Assembly (NCBI RefSeq): GCF_020564935.1
Contig: NZ_JAJCXB010000050.1
Location: 1-55,607, forward strand
Length of the DNA stretch: 55,607 nucleotides
Source of the DNA: Streptomyces pinistramenti
Lineage (GTDB): Bacteria; Actinomycetota; Actinomycetes; Streptomycetales; Streptomycetaceae
Reading direction: 5' to 3'
Shown here: positions 16,671-24,548 of the stretch, one piece after another
Layout of the letters: every line of letters starts with the position of its first letter
How positions within the stretch are numbered: position 1 is the stretch's first letter
Position numbers and translations under genes: made by a program
The notes under the pieces: model-generated
What the model was told of the DNA's origin: nothing
Databases searched by the model: none
The model's input: the letters and a program-made list of their open reading frames with translations, nothing else

Positions 16671-17558
16671 GTGTCCGAGAACCCCGCCACCCCCGAAGCC
16701 GCCCCCGCGACCGACGCCGCCGGGCCCGTCACCCCCGACACCCAGGCCCCCGGCGCCTCTCCCGGCACGCCCCCGGAGGACACGGCCACCACGGCCACCG
16801 GAACGTCCCCTTCCGGCACCCTCCGCCGCACCCAGCCGATGTTCCCGGACGGGACCGGCCCCGCAGCCGACCCCGCCGGCTCCCATCACGAGCGGCGGAT
16901 CCGTTCCTTCCAGCCCCGCCGCAGCCGCGTCTCGCCCAGCCAGGCCGACGCGCTGCGCCGCCTGTGGGCGAAGTGGGGCCTGGACATCGACGGGCTCTCC
17001 CGCATCGACCTCGACGCGTTCTTCGACGGCCTGCCGGTCGTCCTGGAGATCGGCTTCGGCATGGGCGAGGCCACCGCACAGATGGCGGCCGCCGACCCGG
17101 ACACCGGCATCCTCGCCTGCGACGTCCACACCCCGGGCCAGGGCAACCTCCTCGGCCTCGCGGAGCAAAACGGCCTGACCAACATCCGCGTGGCGAACGG
17201 CGACGCGATCATCCTGCTGCGCGAGATGCTCGCCCCCGCGTCCCTGGCCGGCCTGCGCGTCTTCTTCCCCGACCCCTGGCCGAAGAAGCGCCACCACAAG
17301 CGCCGGCTGATCCAGCCCGAGTTCCTCTCCCTGGTCACGACCCGGCTCGCCCCCGGCGCCCTCGTCCACTGCGCGACCGACTGGGAACCGTACGCCGAGC
17401 AGATGCTCCAGGTGCTCTCCGCCGAGCCGACGCTGCAGAACCTGCACTCCGGGTACGCCCCCCGGCCGGACTTCCGTCCGCTCACCAAGTTCGAGGGCCA
17501 GGGCCTGGACAAGGGCCACACCGTCCACGATCTGCTCTTCCGCCGCCGGCCTGTATAG
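16671..17558 (+). CDS. trmB: tRNA (guanine-N7-)-methyltransferase
   Basis: This is a 295-residue SAM-dependent methyltransferase that makes m7G46 in tRNA variable loops. It has motif I LEIGFGMGEATAQMA (about 125-140), the TrmB signature FFPDPWPKKRHHKRR, and the C-terminal catalytic/tRNA-binding end HCATDWEPYAEQM and TKFEGQG. The first ~75 residues are a Pro/Thr/Ala-rich extension not needed for catalysis, common in actinobacteria. There is no Shine-Dalgarno sequence before GTG 16671. Instead TAGAAT ends nine bases before it, which suggests a leaderless transcript. A PrsW-type gene follows after 59 bases. Confidence 0.93.
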   Translation: MSENPATPEAAPATDAAGPVTPDTQAPGASPGTPPEDTATTATGTSPSGTLRRTQPMFPDGTGPAADPAGSHHERRIRSFQPRRSRVSPSQADALRRLWAKWGLDIDGLSRIDLDAFFDGLPVVLEIGFGMGEATAQMAAADPDTGILACDVHTPGQGNLLGLAEQNGLTNIRVANGDAIILLREMLAPASLAGLRVFFPDPWPKKRHHKRRLIQPEFLSLVTTRLAPGALVHCATDWEPYAEQMLQVLSAEPTLQNLHSGYAPRPDFRPLTKFEGQGLDKGHTVHDLLFRRRPV

Positions 17559-17617
17559 AGCGTGGGCGGGGCCGCTCGGCTCGCCCCGGGCCCCGCCCGC
17601 CTCGTTACTGTCGACAG

Positions 17618-18964
17618 GTGCACCCGCCCCAGCCACCGTCGCTTCCGCCCGTACCGGCGTACGCGCCCGACCCGCGCCCGTACGCCTCCTCGTACGCGGG
17701 CGCTCACCGGAGTCGCGCGCCCTGGCACAACAGGGCCGTGCGCACGACCGCGCTGATTCTGCTGCTCGCGGTGTCCGGCGTGCTCATCCTGGTGATCATC
17801 GGACGGCAGACCGGAACCGAGGGTTTCTTCGTCGGCCTGGGCCTGTCCGCCTTCCCCGTGCCGCTGCTGATCGCCGCGTTCCGCTGGCTGGACCGCATCG
17901 AACCGGAGCCGTGGCGCAACCTCGCCTTCGCCTTCGCCTGGGGCGCCTGCGCGGCCACCCTCGTCGCGCTCCTCGCCAACGGCTTCGCCGCCGACTGGCT
18001 GGACACCGTCTTCGCCCACTCCTCCCCCACGTCCACCCAGGCGTGGGGCGCGAACGTGATAGCGCCGGTCGTCGAGGAAACGGTCAAGGCCGCCGCCGTC
18101 CTGCTCCTCTACCGCTTCCGCCGCCGCGAATTCGACGGCATCACGGACGGCATCGTCATCGCCGGCATCACCGCCACCGGCTTCGCCTTCACCGAGAACG
18201 TCCTCTACTTGGGCAGCGCGTTCGGCCAGGACCTCTCGATGGGCCACACCGGCCTGAACTCCCTCACCGCCGGCACCTTCTTCCTCCGCATCATCGTCTC
18301 CCCCTTCGCCCACCCCCTCTTCACCATCCTCACCGGCCTGGGCTTCGGCGCGGCCGCCACCCGCTACCCGCACCGCCGCGCGGCCCGGGTCGCCCTCGTC
18401 CTCTTCGGCCTGCTGACCGCCGTCCTCCTGCACGCCGTCTGGAACGCCGCCGCGTCCCTCGGCAACCTCGGGTTCCTCACCGTCTACGGCCTCTTCATCG
18501 TCCCCGTACTCCTCACCCTCACCTGGTTCGCCGTCTGGGCCCGCCGCCAGGAACTGCTGTCCCTGCACAGCTACCTCTCCCCCTATACCGCCACCGGCTG
18601 GCTCACCCCCACCGAACCGGCCGCCCTGGCCTCCCTCAGAACCCGAGCCCTGGCCCGCGACCTCGCCCGCCGCACCCACGGCCCCACCGCCGCCCACGCC
18701 GTCACCACCTACACCACCCTCGCCACCACCCTCTCCTTCCACCGCCGCCGCGCCCACCTCACAGGCCCCACCCCCCACTTCACCGAACGCGAGGCCGCCC
18801 TGCTCCGGGAGCTGTGGCACCACAAACCGTTGGCGGAACCGGCGTTGTTGCATGCGTGGGAGGTGGAGGGTGCGGAGGGCCGGGAACTGCCAGATCGGCG
18901 CCTTCCTGGCCTACGCCGCGGCGCCGGGCCAGACGCTTCCGGCTCCCCTGGTTCTAGAGAGTGA
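17618..18964 (+). CDS. PrsW-family intramembrane metalloprotease
   Basis: This is a 448-residue polytopic membrane protein with about eight hydrophobic segments between residues 40 and 320. It has the PrsW motifs: PVVEETVKAAAVL (catalytic glutamates in EE), FAFTENVLYLG, and two histidine motifs (VSPFAHPLFTI and LLHAVWNAAA). PrsW-type proteases cut membrane anti-sigma factors, although most actinobacterial members have no known substrate. The N-terminus is Pro-rich. GTG 17618 lacks a Shine-Dalgarno sequence, and TACTGT at 17606-17611 suggests a leaderless transcript. The last ~30 residues (after LLHAWEVEG) do not look like the family and may come from sequence joined on at the edge of the insertion that follows. 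Confidence 0.85.
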   Translation: MHPPQPPSLPPVPAYAPDPRPYASSYAGAHRSRAPWHNRAVRTTALILLLAVSGVLILVIIGRQTGTEGFFVGLGLSAFPVPLLIAAFRWLDRIEPEPWRNLAFAFAWGACAATLVALLANGFAADWLDTVFAHSSPTSTQAWGANVIAPVVEETVKAAAVLLLYRFRRREFDGITDGIVIAGITATGFAFTENVLYLGSAFGQDLSMGHTGLNSLTAGTFFLRIIVSPFAHPLFTILTGLGFGAAATRYPHRRAARVALVLFGLLTAVLLHAVWNAAASLGNLGFLTVYGLFIVPVLLTLTWFAVWARRQELLSLHSYLSPYTATGWLTPTEPAALASLRTRALARDLARRTHGPTAAHAVTTYTTLATTLSFHRRRAHLTGPTPHFTEREAALLRELWHHKPLAEPALLHAWEVEGAEGRELPDRRLPGLRRGAGPDASGSPGSRE

Positions 18965-19032
18965 CGCTCGACCACCGGGTGGGGCCGTCATGTATGTCAG
19001 CGACCTGGCAACGGTGACCTAGGCCAAAGCGA

Positions 19033-19054
19033 ACGGCCCCCAATCGGGGGCCGT
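19033..19054. terminator. Hairpin terminator between PrsW and the SRA-HNH gene
   Basis: A perfect 9-bp stem (ACGGCCCCC / GGGGGCCGT) with a 4-base loop lies between convergent genes. It may serve both strands. Confidence 0.65.
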
Positions 19055-19192
19055 CGTCATGTCGTCGTGCCGCCCACGCTCGGTGCTCTGCTCGCCCACA
19101 CACGAGGCACGGCCAACAATTCTGCCTGTACCGCCCGTGTGCCCAGCGAGGCTCCAACCTAGAGCGCTACCAACCGAAGGGACGGCTGGCGC

Positions 19193-20140
19193 TCACGGCT
19201 GCTCTGGGATCTCGGGCTGAGAGGGACGTTCCGCCCACCGGCTCCGATGCTGGCGTAGGTACCTCACCTGTATATGGTGCTCCTTGACCCGCGTCAACGC
19301 GTACTTGAACTTCTGCGTCAGACCATCGATCACATCGCAGTCATCGGTCAACTGGAGAGCCCCTCGGTCCAACAGCGCGTGGCAGTTGGGGCAGAGACAC
19401 AGCACATTCTCTATCGTGTCCGGACCGTTGTGAGGCTTCCCCAATGCCTGGATATGCGCAGCCTCGCTGATTGCCTTGCCATCGGGTGACACCACCAGCC
19501 GCACACCGCACACTTGGCAGGTGTCTTGGTACATCTCCTTGACGTGCCGCACCACCGCAGAGTCGCGCAGCAGGCGCTCGTAAGCGACGGTCCGACGGAA
19601 CTGCTCTTCCAGGTCGGTCTTCGTGTCACCGTCTGGCGATACGGGTTGCGGCTTCACTTCTTCATCCGGCCCGACCTTGACGAGTCGGAACTGGCAGATG
19701 CGGAAGCCTTCCTTGCCGACGGTAATCCAGCTATCGGCCACCCGGTACAGGCCGCAGTACAGATAGCCACCTGTGGCTATCTGTCGCTTGATGTCCAACC
19801 CTCGAATGACACGGACTTTATTGCCGAGGGCTCGATTCAGCAACAACCCGGCGTTTCCTCGGCTATCCATGCTCTGATCGCCCACCATGCGCTGCGTCTT
19901 CTAGTCACGCTCGCCCTCGCCGGTGTAGATGATCTCGTTTTCGCCGTAGACGTCGTCGATATAGCCACCGGAAAGCACGATGGAGTCGACGCCTTCCCGC
20001 GCGGTACCGGAGATTCCCCGCCCCTTTTGTCGGTGCACGCCGTACGCGTGCAGCTCCACGTGACTCTCGAAATGCTGCCCTTCGACGACCCCCTCAGGGG
20101 GACCGAACTTCACAGGGTTCTTTGATTTCGCCTTCGCCAT
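19193..20140 (-). pseudogene. SRA-YDG / HNH endonuclease (type IV restriction), broken by an in-frame TAG
   Basis: The two halves lie in the same frame, separated by one TAG (complement of 19901-19903). The first half starts near MAKAKSKNPVKFG and carries the front of an SRA domain (FGPPEGVVEGQHFES, SIVLSGGYIDD, IIYTGEGERD). The second half completes it (NKVRVIRGL, GGYLYCGLYRVADSW, FRICQFRLVKV) and ends with an intact HNH module (CQVCGVRL, EAAHIQALGKPHNGP, NVLCLCPNCHALLD). SRA-HNH proteins bind modified cytosine and cut DNA. The family YDG motif reads YCG here, so a second key position is also changed. G+C is visibly lower than in neighbouring genes, pointing to acquisition by transfer. A separate protein from the second half (ATG 19888) would lack half of the SRA domain. 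Confidence 0.8.
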
Positions 20141-20238
20141 GCGGGGAATTCTGCCCACAACTTGATCGCTATGTCACTCGGATTGGAACTGCCGAGCGTA
20201 GGCTCAGAGACGTTGTCCCTCATGAGGAGGTTGTAGCG

Positions 20239-20541
20239 GTGGCTGGTGTGCCAACGGCAGTTGTGGCGGCGAGTGGTCTCGTAGGCGGCTACGCCGTAGC
20301 CCGCTGGACAAAAAAGCGGCCCCTGGGCGGAGTCGTGCTGGCTGCCGCCGGGGCGGTGGCGGTCAAGGGGTGGCAGGAGAAGGCTGGAGGGAAGGCTGCG
20401 GCTGCGCTGGGTGGGGCGTATGTGGCGGCGTTTGCCGGATCGCATCCGCTCGCGAAGAAGGTCGGGGCGTGGCCTTCGGTGTTCGCGGTGGCGGGTGGGA
20501 TGGCGCTGGCGTCGTGGTTGGTGGCCGACCGGCGGGCGTGA
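20239..20541 (+). CDS. Small membrane protein of unknown function
   Basis: This encodes 100 residues with about three Ala/Gly/Val-rich hydrophobic stretches (residues 5-20, 30-45, 80-96) and a central amphipathic part, so an integral or membrane-associated protein is likely. GTG 20239 has GAGGAGG exactly eight bases upstream, which fixes the start. It is divergent from the broken SRA-HNH gene and convergent with the aldo/keto reductase, with a strong bidirectional terminator between. No family is recognised. Confidence 0.65.
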   Translation: MAGVPTAVVAASGLVGGYAVARWTKKRPLGGVVLAAAGAVAVKGWQEKAGGKAAAALGGAYVAAFAGSHPLAKKVGAWPSVFAVAGGMALASWLVADRRA

Positions 20542-20565
20542 GGCGCGGGAGCGCGTATGAGGACG

Positions 20566-20608
20566 GCCGTACGGGCCGGGGCGGCAGTCGCGCCCCGGCC
20601 CGTACGGC
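20566..20608. terminator. Bidirectional terminator, 17-bp perfect stem
   Basis: GCCGTACGGGCCGGGGC (20566-20582) pairs exactly with 20592-20608 around a 9-base loop. It lies between the convergent small membrane protein and aldo/keto reductase genes. Confidence 0.85.
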
Positions 20609-20640
20609 TGTCGTGCCGCCCCGGTGTACGGGGATTCGCG

Positions 20641-21582
20641 TCAGGCCGACGCCTCATCCAGGAGCGTCAGTTCGGCGCCCGTCAGGGGCAGGTCCTGGGC
20701 CGCGAGGAGGGCCGGGAGTTGGGTGACCGTGCGGGCGCTGGCGAGGGGGGCGGCGACCGTGGGGCGGGCGGCGAGCCAGGCGAGGGCGACGGTGGCGATC
20801 TCGGCGTCGTGGGCGGCGGCGACGGTGTCGAGTGCCTGGAGGACGCGGGGGCCGCGGTCGGTGGCGAGGTACTCGGCGGCCTTGGAGGAGCGGGCGCTGT
20901 CGACGTTCGTGCCGGGGCGGTACTTGCCCGTCAGGAAGCCGGAGGCGAGGGCGTAGTACGGGACGGCGGCCAGGCCGTGGCGGGCGGCGACGTCGGCCAG
21001 TTCGCCCTCGTACGTGTCGCGCGAGACCAGGTTGTAGTGCGGCTGGAGGGCGACGTAGCGGGCCAGGCCCTCGCGCTCGGAGCAGGCCAGGGACTCCTCC
21101 AGGCGCTGCGCCGAGATGTTGGACGCGGCGATTTCGCGGACCTTGCCGGCCCGGACGAGGTCGTCGAGCGCGGTGAGGAACTCCGCGACCTCGACCGACT
21201 CGTCGTCGTAGTGCGTGTAGTAGAGGTCGATGTAGTCCGTGCGCAGCCGGGTCAGGGACGCGTCGACGGCCTTCTTGATCGTCGTGGCGGACAGGCCCTT
21301 GAGGTCCGGGTGGGCGCCGACCTTGGTCGCGATGACGACGTCGGCGCGGTTGCCGCGGGCGGCCAGCCAGTTGCCGATCACGGTCTCGGACTCGCCGCCC
21401 TTGTTGCCCGTGACCCAGGCCGAGTAGACGTCGGCGGTGTCGATGAAGTTGCCGCCACCCGCCACGTACGCGTCGAGCACGGCGAACGACTCGGCTTCGT
21501 CCGCGGTCCAGCCGAAGACATTGCCGCCGAGGGAGAGCGGGGAGACGGACAGTGAGCCGAGGGCCTTGCGTGAAACGGTCAT
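20641..21582 (-). CDS. Aldo/keto reductase
   Basis: This is a 313-residue NADPH-dependent (beta/alpha)8-barrel reductase. It shows the AKR catalytic tetrad: Asp and Tyr in FIDTADVYSAW, Lys in IATKVG, and His in YYTHYDDES. The C-terminal cofactor segment is APLASARTVTQLPAL. The subfamily is that of YajO/IolS-like bacterial AKRs, whose physiological substrates are usually unknown. ATG 21582 is the only sensible start; no clear Shine-Dalgarno sequence precedes it. An orthologue in this position in S. coelicolor is recalled. Confidence 0.92.
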   Translation of the reverse strand: MTVSRKALGSLSVSPLSLGGNVFGWTADEAESFAVLDAYVAGGGNFIDTADVYSAWVTGNKGGESETVIGNWLAARGNRADVVIATKVGAHPDLKGLSATTIKKAVDASLTRLRTDYIDLYYTHYDDESVEVAEFLTALDDLVRAGKVREIAASNISAQRLEESLACSEREGLARYVALQPHYNLVSRDTYEGELADVAARHGLAAVPYYALASGFLTGKYRPGTNVDSARSSKAAEYLATDRGPRVLQALDTVAAAHDAEIATVALAWLAARPTVAAPLASARTVTQLPALLAAQDLPLTGAELTLLDEASA

Positions 21583-21697
21583 GCGTTATTGCAGCATTGG
21601 GCGGGGCGGGGATATTCCGGCCCGCCGCCCGACCGGCCCGATCCGTCGCCCGACCGGGCCGGCCCGCCGCCGCACGGCCGGCCGGCCCGGACCGTGG

Positions 21698-22843
21698 TCA
21701 GACCTTCAGGCCGTGGTCCCGGAGCCAGGGCATGGGGTCGATCGGGTCACCGCCGCCCGGCCTGACCTCCAGGTGGAGGTGGGGTCCTGTGACGTTTCCG
21801 GTGGCGCCGACGCGGGCGATGACCTCGCCGGTGCCGACCTTGCCCGAGGTCTTCACCATGGACGAGAGGTGGCAGAACCAGAGTTCCGTGCCGTCGTCGA
21901 GGGTGAGGACGACGCGGTAGCCGTACGAGCCGGCCCAGCCCGCCTGGGTGATGGTGCCGGAGTGAACTGCCTTGACGGGAGTGCCGGTCGGGGCGGCGAA
22001 GTCCTGCCCGGTGTGGTCCGCAGCCCAGCGGTCGCCGGCCTGGCCGAAGCTCGCCGTGAGGGTGTACGAGGTGACCGGGAGGAGGTAGCTCTTCGCGAGT
22101 TCGGCCAGCCGCTCGGCCTCCGCCTTCTTGCGGGCCGCCGCCTTCGCCTCGCGTTCGGCCTCGGCCTGTGCCGCCTCCTTGGCCGCCGCGGCCTTCCTCT
22201 GCGCCGCCGAAGCGGTCTTCTCGGACTGCTCGACGGCTGACTGCTCGGCCGCGTCACGGGCGTCCCGCTCGGCGGCGCTCTGCTGCGCGTCGGCCTGCTG
22301 GAGGATGCGGCTGCGCAGCGCCTCGCCCGCGCCGCCCGTCCCCTGGGTGCCATCGGCCGGGGCGATGCCGGCGGAGGAGAGCGGGGCCGATGCGTACGTG
22401 GCGGATGTGGCGGGGGTGCCGGAGGCCGCGTCGGAGTCGTCGGATATCAGGGGGCCGATGCCGGGGAGGGACGCGGCGTCCGGCAGCTTCTCGGAGAGAT
22501 CGTCGGCGATCTGGCCGAGGTCCGGCACGGAGATCGGCACCGGCGGCTTGTCCTCCGCCGTGGCCATCCCGCCGGCGCCGACCGCCGCGATGACGCCGAC
22601 ACCAAGGACCGTGCCGCCGCGGGCGAATCCGCCGCCCCGCTGCTTGGCGACCCGGTGCTTGCCACGGGCGGCGCGGGCGGATTCCTCGGTCGGGTTCCAT
22701 TCCTCCCACGGGCCGTCGCCCGCGCCGTCACGGCCGGGGCCATCGGCGGGGGCACCGCCGAAGGGCCGGGAGCCGTCGAAGGGGCCGGTCTCGTCGAGGG
22801 CGTAGGCGGACGGGGCCTCGGGGGCAGACCTGTTGGACGCCAC
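21698..22843 (-). CDS. M23 family peptidoglycan endopeptidase with coiled coil
   Basis: This is a 381-residue cell-wall hydrolase. The N-terminal cytoplasmic part (1-75) is followed by a membrane or signal-anchor helix (GGTVLGVGVIAAVGAGGMATA, about 76-97), a linker, an Ala/Glu/Lys coiled coil (about 180-250) and a C-terminal LytM/M23 domain. The zinc-site motifs are HTGQDFAAP and HLHLEVRP. It probably cuts peptide cross-links outside the membrane. GTG 22843 has GAAAGGAG nine bases upstream. The leader contains a c-di-AMP riboswitch, so expression should fall when c-di-AMP is high, as for other Streptomyces cell-wall hydrolases. Confidence 0.93.
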   Translation of the reverse strand: MASNRSAPEAPSAYALDETGPFDGSRPFGGAPADGPGRDGAGDGPWEEWNPTEESARAARGKHRVAKQRGGGFARGGTVLGVGVIAAVGAGGMATAEDKPPVPISVPDLGQIADDLSEKLPDAASLPGIGPLISDDSDAASGTPATSATYASAPLSSAGIAPADGTQGTGGAGEALRSRILQQADAQQSAAERDARDAAEQSAVEQSEKTASAAQRKAAAAKEAAQAEAEREAKAAARKKAEAERLAELAKSYLLPVTSYTLTASFGQAGDRWAADHTGQDFAAPTGTPVKAVHSGTITQAGWAGSYGYRVVLTLDDGTELWFCHLSSMVKTSGKVGTGEVIARVGATGNVTGPHLHLEVRPGGGDPIDPMPWLRDHGLKV

Positions 22844-22868
22844 GGGGGCGCACTCCTTTCCTTCCTTC

Positions 22869-23000
22869 TCGCCTACCGGGTTAGCTGACGGGTTCGGAGC
22901 AGGAAGGTCTCCTACGGGCGCCTCTGGCGCGAGGCGTCCGATTCACCCCATGGTGGTGGTTCCCCGGTTCCCTCCGCGCGGTTCGGGATTCATCGGGCAT
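22869..23000 (-). ncRNA. c-di-AMP riboswitch (ydaO-yuaA leader)
   Basis: On the minus strand the leader has the conserved parts of this class in order: GATGAATCCCGAACCG, the GGGGAACC box, GGGGTGAATCGG, GACGCC, and the 3' part CCGAACCCGTCAGCTAACC followed by GGTAGGCG. It ends about 25 bases before the M23 peptidase start. In actinobacteria these riboswitches typically switch off wall-hydrolase genes when bound by c-di-AMP. The expression platform is presumably the short segment that holds the ribosome site. Confidence 0.93.
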
Positions 23001-23440
23001 CCAGGACGATCCCCCGCAGTTCACGGAAGTTCCTTGCAGTTCACGGCAGTTCATGAAATTTCGATGCTGCGGTACTGCGGTGTAACGCGGCGTGCTGCGG
23101 TGAACGTGCAGGTCGTGACCAGCGGTGGTGCCTGTGATACCCGAGGCGCCCGAAGAGCGCTTGCAGGATTCAGCGTCGGCGCACGGCGCCGCCCTTGCGA
23201 CGGCTGGGACGACCGCGCTCCGTTATCGGACAGTAATAGAGAGGGCCGCCGATTTCCAAGCGTTCTCACGAATCCGCACCCCCTACTCATCAGCTTTGGC
23301 CTGGACTTATAGACCCACCAGGGTTCTAAACAGGGCGAGTTGACCCTTCAACGGGAAACGGGCTGCGCGTGATTGTGCATCACTTGTTATGCGGAGGGGT
23401 GCACGACAACTACGGAACGTGAGGGAAGTAGCGTCGGATC
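23001..23440. other. Intergenic region upstream of the riboswitch and of the DUF2332 gene
   Basis: Three near-identical GCAGTTCA elements (23016-23026, 23036-23046, 23046-23055) lie where the M23-gene promoter should be. A plus-strand reading frame of about 72 codons from 23125 has neither a clear ribosome site nor typical codon use, and I do not call it. TTGACC at 23340 may be the -35 box for the rightward DUF2332 gene. Confidence 0.45.
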
Positions 23441-24538
23441 ATGGTCGTCAACTTCGTCAACAGCACGCAGACACTGGCGGATCGCTACCGGGACTTCTCC
23501 TGGTGGCAGGCCCGGGGGCAGTGCGACGCCCACGAGGAGCTGACGGCGCGGATCGGCCAGGACCCGGAATTCTGCGAGCTGTTGGCGGGCTCGCTGCCGC
23601 CCGGCAACAAGCAGCAGCCGAACCTCCTCCTCGCGGCCGTCCGCCACCTCGAAGGCCCGCACGCCGAGCAGGGCCCGCGCGGCGACCTCGCCTACCGCCG
23701 CTGGCGCGAGTGGACCGTCAGGCACTGGGACGAGGTCTGCGCGGTGATCATGCAGCGCGCCACCCAGACCAACGAACCGGCCCGCTGCGCCACCCTCCTC
23801 CCCCTGCTGGCCCGCCTGCCTCAGCCGCTGGCCCTCCTGGAGGTCGGCGCATCGGCCGGCCTGTGCCTGTACCCGGACCGCTATCGGTACGCGTACGAGG
23901 AGTACGGGGCCGCGGCCCGCGGCCCGGTCGTGGAGGCCGGCGCGCCCGACAGTCCCGTCACGTTCCGGTGCCGTACGAGCCGGGAGGCCCGGGTGCCGGA
24001 CGGCTGCGCGGCCCCGCACGGACCGCTGCCCGAGGTCGTCTGGCGGGCCGGCATCGACCTGAATCCGCTGGATCCGGCCGACGATCCGGACGCGCTGCGC
24101 TGGCTCCAGGCGCTCGTCTGGCCCGGGGCGACCGGGCGCGCACGGCAACTGGCGGCGGCCGTCGACGCCGTACGAGGAGCGCCGCGGCCCCGGATCGTGC
24201 GCGGCGACCTCGTCGACGAGCTGCCCGCGCTCGCGGCCGACGCCCCGGCCGACGCGACACTGGTCGTCTTCCACACGTCCGTGCTGACCTACCTGCCGCT
24301 CGCCCGCAGGGAACGGTTCGCCGGCCTCGTACGGACGCTGCTCACGGAGCGGCCGGGGCCGGGCCACTGGATCTCGCAGGAGCACCACTCCGTCCTGCCG
24401 TGGATCGCCGCCCCGCGCAGCGACGTGCTCGGCCCGGCGGAGCGTGAGCCGCTGCTGACGCTCTCCCTGGACGAGCGCCCGGTCGCCCTCACCGGGCAGC
24501 ACGGCCAGAGCCTGCACTGGGTGGCCGGGACGCGGTAG
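23441..24538 (+). CDS. DUF2332 domain protein
   Basis: This is a 365-residue cytoplasmic protein of the actinobacterial DUF2332 family. Recognisable segments are FCELLAGSLPPGNKQQPNLLLAAVRHLE near the N-terminus, PLALLEVGASAGLCLYPDRY (a glycine-rich loop like motif I of class I methyltransferases), GIDLNPLDPADDPDALRWL, and TLVVFHTSVLTYLP. The fold resembles SAM-dependent methyltransferases, but neither reaction nor substrate is established. ATG 23441 has GAGGGA about 14 bases upstream, a weak site. It is convergent with the downstream phosphatase gene, with only 10 bases between stop codons. Confidence 0.85.
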   Translation: MVVNFVNSTQTLADRYRDFSWWQARGQCDAHEELTARIGQDPEFCELLAGSLPPGNKQQPNLLLAAVRHLEGPHAEQGPRGDLAYRRWREWTVRHWDEVCAVIMQRATQTNEPARCATLLPLLARLPQPLALLEVGASAGLCLYPDRYRYAYEEYGAAARGPVVEAGAPDSPVTFRCRTSREARVPDGCAAPHGPLPEVVWRAGIDLNPLDPADDPDALRWLQALVWPGATGRARQLAAAVDAVRGAPRPRIVRGDLVDELPALAADAPADATLVVFHTSVLTYLPLARRERFAGLVRTLLTERPGPGHWISQEHHSVLPWIAAPRSDVLGPAEREPLLTLSLDERPVALTGQHGQSLHWVAGTR

Positions 24539-24548
24539 CCGGCACCGT

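Noticed and set aside
16484..19903. Genome-wide amber recoding
   Set aside because: Intact genes in the window, such as hrpA and the sporulation-associated gene, end normally in TAG. Local decay or sequence error is more likely.
19193..20158. A frameshift as the cause of the split SRA-HNH gene
   Set aside because: The two halves are in the same frame (their first bases are 270 apart). The break is a nonsense codon, not a frameshift.
23125..23343. A 72-codon plus-strand frame upstream of the DUF2332 gene
   Set aside because: No ribosome site, no typical third-position GC pattern and no recognisable motif. It lies in the promoter region of the riboswitch-controlled gene.
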